The translations under genes and the position numbers were made by a program. The notes under the pieces are model-generated. The model ran no database searches. It was not told the DNA's origin and was given only the letters and a program-made list of their open reading frames with translations. Below, piece after piece: positions 58,402-64,000 of a DNA stretch of 64,000 nucleotides (positions are counted from its first letter, which is position 1; every line of letters starts with the position of its first letter). Source of the stretch: Humibacter ginsenosidimutans (lineage in GTDB: Bacteria > Actinomycetota > Actinomycetes > Actinomycetales > Microbacteriaceae); the NCBI RefSeq assembly GCF_007859675.1, contig NZ_CP042305.1:1674001-1738000 (forward strand), given 5' to 3'.

Positions 58402-61136
58402 CGCGCGCTCCCCGACGCGTCGGCCAGCGTGGCTCGGAACTGCCCGATGAGAAGCAGCGCAGCGACGACGACGATCGCGATCGGCACGACGACGAGGCCG
58501 AGCGGGTCGAGCGTGAGCACCACGGTGAGCACGCCGGGCGCGGAGGGCGCGCTCGCCCTGGCCAGCGAGGGCGCGATGAGCGCAGCGGCGATCAGCCCCG
58601 CCGCCGCCCCGGCCAGCACGGCGAACACGGTCGCCGACGCCGGCTCGGTGACGCGGATGCGCGCCTGATCCCGCGCACGCACGCCCAGCTGCCGAAGCAC
58701 GTGCGTCTCGTCACGCCGCCGACGCTGCAGCGTGGCGATCGTGGCTCCGACCGCGACGAGTGCGAAGACGGCGGCTCCTGCAGCGCCGAGCCACAGCGCC
58801 GTCGCGCCGAGCGCGACGAAGCCCGCCTCGATCGAGGTGGACGGCAGCTGGACGGTCGCCTTCCGCGCGCCGGTGTACGCGGCGGCCCCGCGGGCATCCG
58901 TCGTCCACGCCTCGAGCAGGTTGGGAAGTTGCGGTGACGTGGCGAGGTAGCCGCGCACGAGCGTCGGCAGATCGGCGAGCATCGCCGGCGTGCCCGTGGT
59001 GCCGGGCACGAGCGGGATGACCCGCACCACCTTCGCCTGGAAGCCGGCGATGGATCCCGTGACGGCCGTCGACGCACCGACACCGGAGCCCGCCTGTGCC
59101 GCCAGAGCGCCGCTCACCGCGACGGGCACGGTCGTCGATCCCCGCGGCATCACGCGCACCTGGGTGCCGCCGGCGACCCCGGGCGCCACGGAGGCGAGCC
59201 GCACGCCCATGCCGCTCACGGCAGCCGACGCACCCGTCGTGTCGAACACCTGCTGCTGCACGCTCCATTGCGCCGTGTCGGAGAGCGATGCCCCACCCGC
59301 CTCGAGCCGGTCGACGTCGACCTTCAGGCCCGCTGCCGGCACCGCGGAGACGACGTCGACGTCGGTGGCCGCGATCGTCCACGGGCCGCCGCTCGGCAGC
59401 CTGGCAGAGACCGTGCCGGTGCGTCCTATCGGTACGGTGGGAAGCGTGAGCGGGGCGACGTCTCCCGCGGCGTCGACGAGCCACAGCGTGACCGATGCCG
59501 TGGGCGTCTCGGCGGGTGCGGCCTCCGCGCTCGCGCCCGTCTCATCTGTGCCCGCCGCCCACGTTCCCGAGGACACGATGCGCGCCTGCAAGGTCTTCTC
59601 TCCCTTCGGAATGACCGGCCCCGGAATGGGCCCGCCGTTCGGCTCAAGAGCGGCAGTCACCCCTGCGGCGTCGAAGATCGACCGGCCGACGGGCACGAGC
59701 GTGCTGAGTTCGGCGGCGCGCACACCCAGAACATCCGCGCTCACCTGACCGATCGAGCCGTTCGTGCGCAGCACGGCGGTCACTCCGGGATCGTCGGAGA
59801 GGGAGTCGCTGCGAAGCCGCTCCGGGAGCAGGTCGGCGTCGCTGGCCAGCATCGTGTCGCCGGCGAACAGGAGCCGAGCGGCGCCGCCGTTGACGGCTCG
59901 TGCAGAGTCGTCGAGAAACGTGCTCGAGGTCGACGTCGTTCCCGAGGCGAGGGTGCCTACGGCCACGGCGAGCGCGACGAGCATGATCGGTGCGGCGAGC
60001 ACTGCGGTGTTACGGGCGGTGAGCCGAGCGGCGAGCGCGAGCCGGAGCCCGCGGCCCCGAGCGAGCGGAAGCTCGAGCGTTCTGGCGATGGGCGCGAAGA
60101 GCACGGTGCCGAGCACCGCGAGCGCGCAGAGCACGAGGGCGGGCGCCACGATGGCGAGCGGGTCGCGGATCACGGCGGCGGCACTGCCCGCCGTGACGAA
60201 GCGCCACGTGCACAGTGCGGCGAAGACCAGGAGCAGCGCCGTCAGACCTGCCGCCGTGCCTGCCCCGGAGCGTCGCGTCGTTCCTCCGTCATCGCCCAAC
60301 GACCGGAACGCCGCGGGCACGCTCACCGCCGTCATCGCCGCGACGGCGATGACCAGCGCGGCGAGCGGTGCGACGGCGACCTCGGCGACGCTCTCCGGCG
60401 CGCCGTACAGCAGCCACAGCACGACCTGGGCCACCACCGCCGCGAGGACCACCGCCGGCACGGCGATCCACACGGCCTCGGCGGCTGCACGACCGACGAG
60501 CAGGGCGCTCGACGCGCCCCGCGAGCGCAGCAGGCGGTCCTCCTCCCGGCGGGCGACGATCATCAAGCGACCGAGCATCGCCGCCGCGATCGCACCCGCG
60601 ACGCCGATCACACCGAGCGGCACGACGCTCGTCGTCTCCACCGTGCGCAGCGACTGTTGGATGCTCGCGGTCGTCGCCGCGGCACCCCCGCTCGCTGAGG
60701 CGCCCCCCACGTCGGCGAGCGCCGAGCTCGCGCGGCCGGGAAGCACCGTGAAGCCGTGTTCCAGCGCAGCGAGGTCTGCAGGCGTCACGTCGCCGATGCG
60801 CGGTGTCACGATCCACCGCTCGGTGCCGTTGCCGGAGGACGTGCCGGCGGATCTCGTGTGCCGCACGTCGACGGGGGCGTCGCCGAAGGCATCCGCGATC
60901 GCCTTGCGCACTGAGGCTTCGTCACGCGCCGTCAGCTGCTCATCGGTGACGGTCAGAGTCAGAGAGCGGTGCGACGGTCCGACGCTTTCGAACGCGTGCC
61001 GCACCTGGGCGGATGCCCCGCGCTGCGTCACTCCCGCCGCCAGAGACAGCAGCATGGCGAGGGTGAACACCGCGGCACCGATGGCGACCAGTAAGGCACG
61101 ACGGCGCGCCGATCGTGCTCTCCAGAATGTCGTCAC
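58398..61136 (-). CDS. FtsX-like ABC permease 2
   Basis: I start at GTG 61136 because AAGGAG lies 11 bases upstream; the frame extends to 61268. The 912-residue protein has an N-terminal helix (about 13-36), an extracytoplasmic domain (about 40-175), a helix group with a cytoplasmic VARREEDRLLRSRGASSALLVGRAAAEA motif (split about 200-230), a second large extracytoplasmic domain (about 420-790) and the final FtsX helices with RRRRDETHVLRQLGVRARDQARI (about 800-825). It is the first gene of the operon and forms a heterodimer with permease 1 by inference. The soluble domains are Thr/Ala/Gly rich. Confidence 0.85.
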   Translation of the reverse strand: MTTFWRARSARRRALLVAIGAAVFTLAMLLSLAAGVTQRGASAQVRHAFESVGPSHRSLTLTVTDEQLTARDEASVRKAIADAFGDAPVDVRHTRSAGTSSGNGTERWIVTPRIGDVTPADLAALEHGFTVLPGRASSALADVGGASASGGAAATTASIQQSLRTVETTSVVPLGVIGVAGAIAAAMLGRLMIVARREEDRLLRSRGASSALLVGRAAAEAVWIAVPAVVLAAVVAQVVLWLLYGAPESVAEVAVAPLAALVIAVAAMTAVSVPAAFRSLGDDGGTTRRSGAGTAAGLTALLLVFAALCTWRFVTAGSAAAVIRDPLAIVAPALVLCALAVLGTVLFAPIARTLELPLARGRGLRLALAARLTARNTAVLAAPIMLVALAVAVGTLASGTTSTSSTFLDDSARAVNGGAARLLFAGDTMLASDADLLPERLRSDSLSDDPGVTAVLRTNGSIGQVSADVLGVRAAELSTLVPVGRSIFDAAGVTAALEPNGGPIPGPVIPKGEKTLQARIVSSGTWAAGTDETGASAEAAPAETPTASVTLWLVDAAGDVAPLTLPTVPIGRTGTVSARLPSGGPWTIAATDVDVVSAVPAAGLKVDVDRLEAGGASLSDTAQWSVQQQVFDTTGASAAVSGMGVRLASVAPGVAGGTQVRVMPRGSTTVPVAVSGALAAQAGSGVGASTAVTGSIAGFQAKVVRVIPLVPGTTGTPAMLADLPTLVRGYLATSPQLPNLLEAWTTDARGAAAYTGARKATVQLPSTSIEAGFVALGATALWLGAAGAAVFALVAVGATIATLQRRRRDETHVLRQLGVRARDQARIRVTEPASATVFAVLAGAAAGLIAAALIAPSLARASAPSAPGVLTVVLTLDPLGLVVVPIAIVVVAALLLIGQFRATLADASGSAR

Positions 61137-61305
61137 GACGGCACGGGCTCCTTCGACACTGCGCCGAACAGGCCTCGGGACCGGGGATGCCGGTGCGCCG
61201 AACCGCGCAGACTCAGCGAGACTATCCGTTCCGCGGTCGACGGCGCACGTCCTCGCGCGCTTGCGCACTGAGGCGGGGCGACCGTGGGAACGCCGATCTC
61301 ACTCG

Positions 61306-62229
61306 CTATCGAGATCGGGCGATGATCTCGAGCCCGTCGTGATGGCCCGTCACGGCGAAATCGGGGAACCGCGTGGCGAACTTGGTGGAGTCGAAGAGGT
61401 TGTCGTGTTGGTACCGGGGCAGGAGCTCTCTCATCTCACGCACCAGAGGCGACACCACGGCGGCCGCGCCCAGGACCCACTTCGGCAACACCGTGTAGCC
61501 GGGTTCGCGCCCGAACGCTTCGGCCGCTGCGGTGACGAACCTGCGATAGGTCGGATGCTCCGCGGCGACGGGAAGGTGCCAGGTCTGCCCGTAGGCGTCC
61601 GGGGTGTTGCCGAGGAGGGCAAGCCCGCGGCTTGCGTCGGGGGTCCAGATGAGGGTGCGCCGTGCGTCGTCGCGGACGGGCACGAGGGGCCTCTTGCCCG
61701 CCTGGAGCCGCTCGAGGATGAGGGCGTTCGTGAAGCTCTGGGTTCTGCCCGGGCCGTAGAACTCGGGCGCACGGGCAATGAGCGCCGGGATGTCCCCACG
61801 GGACATCTCCTCGAGCACCATCGACGCCATCTCCCCACGAACTCGGCCCTTCGGCCCTATCGGCGCGAACGAGGTGTCCTCGGTCTGGACGCGGTCGTCC
61901 TGGGGGTACATGTATGTGTTGTCGAAGTACGCGAACGCCGCATCTGCGTGCCGAGCGGCATCCAGGGCGTTTCGGAGCATCGTCGGGAACTGTGCCTCCC
62001 AGGCCGCGGTGTTCGCCGGAAGCCCCGCCGTGAAGTACACGACATCGCTGCCCGCGACCGCAGCGGTCGTCTGCGCGGCATCGAGCAGGTCAGCCTTCGC
62101 CACCGAGTCGGTCTCGTTCACTTTCCGCGGATTGCGGCTGACCAGTCGCAGCTCGATGCTGTACGCACTGGCTAGCTCGCGCGCCAATTCCGTCGCGATC
62201 TGCCCGCCCGCCCCCAGGACCGTCTGCAT
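61306..62229 (-). CDS. NAD-dependent epimerase/dehydratase-type SDR
   Basis: The 307-residue protein starts QTVLGAGGQIATELARELA (residues 2-20, atypical GxGGxI dinucleotide loop). DVVYFTAGLPANTAAWEAQFP and FAYFDNTYMYPQDDR (about 97-111, with Tyr in a YxxxD rather than YxxxK form) follow, then RAPEFYGPGRTQSFTN (about 152-167). Extended SDRs of this type modify nucleotide sugars or act as NmrA-like sensors. It diverges from the TetR-type gene, which is probably its regulator. No sugar pathway is nearby. Confidence 0.8.
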   Translation of the reverse strand: MQTVLGAGGQIATELARELASAYSIELRLVSRNPRKVNETDSVAKADLLDAAQTTAAVAGSDVVYFTAGLPANTAAWEAQFPTMLRNALDAARHADAAFAYFDNTYMYPQDDRVQTEDTSFAPIGPKGRVRGEMASMVLEEMSRGDIPALIARAPEFYGPGRTQSFTNALILERLQAGKRPLVPVRDDARRTLIWTPDASRGLALLGNTPDAYGQTWHLPVAAEHPTYRRFVTAAAEAFGREPGYTVLPKWVLGAAAVVSPLVREMRELLPRYQHDNLFDSTKFATRFPDFAVTGHHDGLEIIARSR

Positions 62230-62307
62230 AGTGCTTTCCTCTCACCGTTGCGCTATGTTAGCACTGCATACATTGGAGCGAATCGCCGACGGCGGAGAAC
62301 GGTAGCC
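62230..62307. promoter_or_regulatory. Divergent gap between SDR and TetR-type genes
   Basis: The 78-base gap must hold both promoters. A weak inverted pattern, CGCTATGT (62251-62258) against ACAT...AGCG (62270-62280), is the only operator-like feature I see. Confidence 0.3.
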
Positions 62308-62904
62308 ATGCCGACAACCGAGAAGGCCTACCACCACGGCGACCTGCGCGCAGCACTGCTCGCCGCGGCGATCGAGAGCCTCGAGGCAGGCGAAACGCCC
62401 TCGATGCGTGCCGTCGCCCGCCGTGCCGGCGTGTCGCCCGCCGCCCCGTACCGGCACTTCGCCGACCGTGACGCGCTCGACTCGGCGCTCGCCGTCCGGG
62501 GGTTCGACGATCTGCACGCCGATCTCGCGGCCGCGCTCGAGCAGCTTCCCGCGTCGGCATCACCACAGGAGACGCTGGGCGCTCTCGCCGTCGCATACGT
62601 GGACTTCGCTCTGCGCCGACCGGCGCTGTTTCATCTGATGTTCGGCAACGAATGCGACGACGCAGACAGCGAGAGGGTGCGGGCCTCCGGGCAGCTCCAC
62701 GCCCTGCTGGGCGATGTCGTCGCACACCTGTTCCCGACCGCTGACGGGCGGGCCCTGTCTCTGGCGCTGTGGAGCCTCGCCCATGGGCTGGCGTTCCTGC
62801 ACCTGGACGGCAAGCTGCGCCCCGAGCCCACCGACGAGGTCGAGATGCGCGTCCGCGCGGCCATCATCACCATCCTCGCCCTGAACCAAGGAGAATCCAC
62901 ATGA
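62308..62904 (+). CDS. TetR/AcrR-family transcriptional regulator
   Basis: The 198-residue protein has YHHGDLRAALLAAAIESLEAGETPSMRAVARRAGVSPAAPYRHFADRDAL (within residues 8-58), the TetR helix-turn-helix with the usual Tyr-x-His-Phe turn. The helical ligand domain includes FALRRPALFHLMFGNE (about 103-118), typical of the TetR C-terminal family often annotated with WHG/TetR_C_13-like domains. It probably represses itself, the DJ-1/PfpI gene whose ATG overlaps its stop, and the divergent SDR gene. Confidence 0.9.
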   Translation: MPTTEKAYHHGDLRAALLAAAIESLEAGETPSMRAVARRAGVSPAAPYRHFADRDALDSALAVRGFDDLHADLAAALEQLPASASPQETLGALAVAYVDFALRRPALFHLMFGNECDDADSERVRASGQLHALLGDVVAHLFPTADGRALSLALWSLAHGLAFLHLDGKLRPEPTDEVEMRVRAAIITILALNQGEST

Positions 62905-63584
62905 CCCGCGTCCTGCACGTCGTCACGAACGTCGGCCACTACGACGACCCGGCCCAGCATCCGACCGGCCTGTGGCTGTCCGAACTCAGCCACGCGTGGG
63001 AGGTGTTCGAGGAACGAGGCTTCGAGCAGGCAATCGTCAGCCCGGCGGGCGGCGCATCCCCCTTAGAGCCTCGGTCGCTGAAGTTCCCCAGCTACGACAG
63101 GAACGCCAAGGCATGGCGCAACGATCCACAGCGCATGACGCTGCTCGAGACGACGCTCGGCCCGGACGACGTCGACTCGGCCGACTACGACGCCATCTAT
63201 TTCACCGGCGGCCACGCGGTCATGTTCGACTTCCCCGACAACGAGGGACTTCAGCGCATCACGCGCGAGATCTGGGAGCGCGGAGGCGTCGTCTCCTCCG
63301 TCTGCCACGGCTATTGCGCGCTGCTCAACACCCGCCTCTCCGACGGGACGCTGCTCGTCGAGGGCAAGAAGCTCACCGGGTTCGCCTGGCAGGAGGAGGT
63401 GCTCGCACGCGTGGACAAGCTCGTGCCCTACAACGCCGAAGAGGAGATGACGAAGCGCGGGGCTCTCTACGAGAAGGCGAAGCTGCCTTTCGTCTCCTAC
63501 GCCGTCGTCGACGGCAGGCTCGTCACCGGCCAGAACCCGGGCTCAGCGAAGGAGACCGCCGAAAAGGTCGCAGCCCTGCTCTGA
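62901..63584 (+). CDS. DJ-1/PfpI (class-I glutamine amidotransferase-like, Hsp31 type) protein
   Basis: The 227-residue protein has FEQAIVSPAGGASPLEPRSL (about 40-59), DYDAIYFTGGHAVMFDFPDN (about 95-114) and the nucleophile elbow VVSSVCHGYCALLN with Cys about 135 and His about 136. The later GKKLTGFAWQEE and VDGRLVTGQNPGSAKETAE are typical of Hsp31-like glyoxalase III/chaperone proteins. It may detoxify methylglyoxal or repair glycation. It is translationally coupled to the TetR-type gene (ATGA). Confidence 0.85.
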   Translation: MTRVLHVVTNVGHYDDPAQHPTGLWLSELSHAWEVFEERGFEQAIVSPAGGASPLEPRSLKFPSYDRNAKAWRNDPQRMTLLETTLGPDDVDSADYDAIYFTGGHAVMFDFPDNEGLQRITREIWERGGVVSSVCHGYCALLNTRLSDGTLLVEGKKLTGFAWQEEVLARVDKLVPYNAEEEMTKRGALYEKAKLPFVSYAVVDGRLVTGQNPGSAKETAEKVAALL

Positions 63585-63622
63585 GTTCGAAGACGTCACC
63601 GATGTTGCGACTCATCACACGG

Positions 63623-63694
63623 TGCCCCTGGAGGGACTCGAACCCCCAACCGTTTCCTTAGGACGGAACTGCTCTTCCATTGAGCTACAGAGGC
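63623..63694 (-). tRNA. tRNA-Arg(CCT)
   Basis: On the minus strand: acceptor GCCTCTG/CAGGGGC, D-stem GCTC/GAGC, anticodon loop GTCCTAA (anticodon CCT, Arg AGG codon), T-arm GGGGG-TTCGAGT-CCCTC. The anticodon stem closes with one mismatch at its outer pair. CCA is not encoded (CCG follows). Confidence 0.9.
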
Positions 63695-63772
63695 TGGCTC
63701 GTCAAGCTTAGCGGGCTGAATCGACGTGACTGACCGTCGGGGTCGCACCGACACTGCGACGCCGGGCAGCCC

Positions 63773-64000
63773 TCAGGCCGCCGGCGCCAGATACCCCTGC
63801 CACTCCGGCAGCGCATGCTCCACGCCCCGCACCATCCACGCGGGGTCGTGCGGCATGCGGGGAACGACGGTCAGGTTCCAGCCCATCTCGACGGCGGTGC
63901 GGTCGCCCTTCACGTTGTTGCAGCGCAGGCAGCACGCCACGAGGTTGTCCCACGAATCCGCTCCCCCGCGCGACTTCGGCAGCACGTGGTCGATCGTGGT
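63773..64000 (-). CDS. HNH endonuclease, C-terminal part (gene runs off the window)
   Basis: The visible 75 residues begin [19 protein letters not shown] and continue [23 protein letters not shown], the HNH core (Asp-His, then Asn, then CxxCN) of McrA-type endonucleases. The C-terminal extension [19 protein letters not shown] fits chromosomal actinobacterial HNH proteins with this ending. The N-terminal part lies beyond 64000. It is unrelated to the HNH-type cargo at 12.4-13.1 kb, whose core differs. Confidence 0.85.
   Translation of the reverse strand, partial: TTIDHVLPKSRGGADSWDNLVACCLRCNNVKGDRTAVEMGWNLTVVPRMPHDPAWMVRGVEHALPEWQGYLAPAA

Noticed and set aside
63560..63661. Extension of the DJ-1 region frame with RDSNPQPFP
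   Set aside because: This is translated antisense of tRNA-Arg; the true DJ-1/PfpI gene ends at 63584 in another frame.

Overview
The window is high-GC DNA from an actinobacterium, most likely a member of the Microbacteriaceae. The pointers are the base composition and codon use, the SepX/GlpR-type divisome gene next to rimJ-like and galU genes, the FmdB-MscL neighbourhood, and the many MarR/ROK/IclR-controlled small operons. This placement is inference from gene content; no taxonomic marker gene is present.

Positions 1 to about 22,703 are the right-hand part of an integrated conjugative element. Its left end, and probably its relaxase, lie outside the window. Plus-strand genes overlap by a few bases and run: HExxH metallopeptidase (5' truncated), prim-pol-type primase, DUF2637/SpdB-like membrane protein, two small unknowns, ParB-like protein, bitopic membrane protein, secreted three-domain cell-wall hydrolase, two DUF6112-type membrane proteins, TrbL/VirB6-like channel protein, SCO6880-family protein, an unknown, VirB4-like ATPase, another unknown, VirD4/TraG coupling protein, SSB-like protein, two small unknowns, and a large serine recombinase. 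The recombinase frame runs out of the element into the 3' end of a tRNA-Ala(CGC) gene, which marks the insertion point. Two cargo modules sit antisense inside this transfer operon: a DUF2806 protein (7,437-8,684), and a two-gene unit encoding a membrane/PH-domain-like protein and an HNH-type protein (12,242-14,863). These are the best candidates for an undescribed, possibly defensive, system.

From 22,704 on the DNA looks chromosomal. 22.9-29.3 kb holds an acyl-CoA synthetase-like gene, sepX/glpR, a GNAT gene, galU, a frameshifted 5-formyl-THF cyclo-ligase gene, fmdB and mscL. 29.3-33.1 kb is a frameshifted helicase-like gene with degenerate Walker motifs. 33.5-35.2 kb is a PLP aminotransferase divergent from its probable MarR repressor. 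35.3-41.8 kb is the histidine-utilisation cluster (hutI, hutU, hutH, iclR-type regulator, hutG). 41.9-48.7 kb holds an MFS exporter, two MarR-oxidoreductase pairs with clear operators, an M24 peptidase and an EamA transporter. 48.8-54.4 kb holds a GT87 membrane protein, a nitronate monooxygenase, a group-III-like truncated globin with an Fe-S-type regulator, and a ROK repressor. 54.5-61.1 kb is a four-gene ABC (MacB/FtsX-like) operon whose second ATPase carries an AbrB-like tail. The window ends with an epimerase/TetR/DJ-1-PfpI cluster, tRNA-Arg(CCT) and the end of an HNH endonuclease gene.

Three genes (HNH cargo, 5-FCL, helicase) are each broken by a single-base insertion, two of them in homopolymers. 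Sequencing error is therefore a live explanation for all three. Intergenic DNA holds several palindromic operators, a diverged 85-bp repeat present twice, and two compact multi-hairpin regions.
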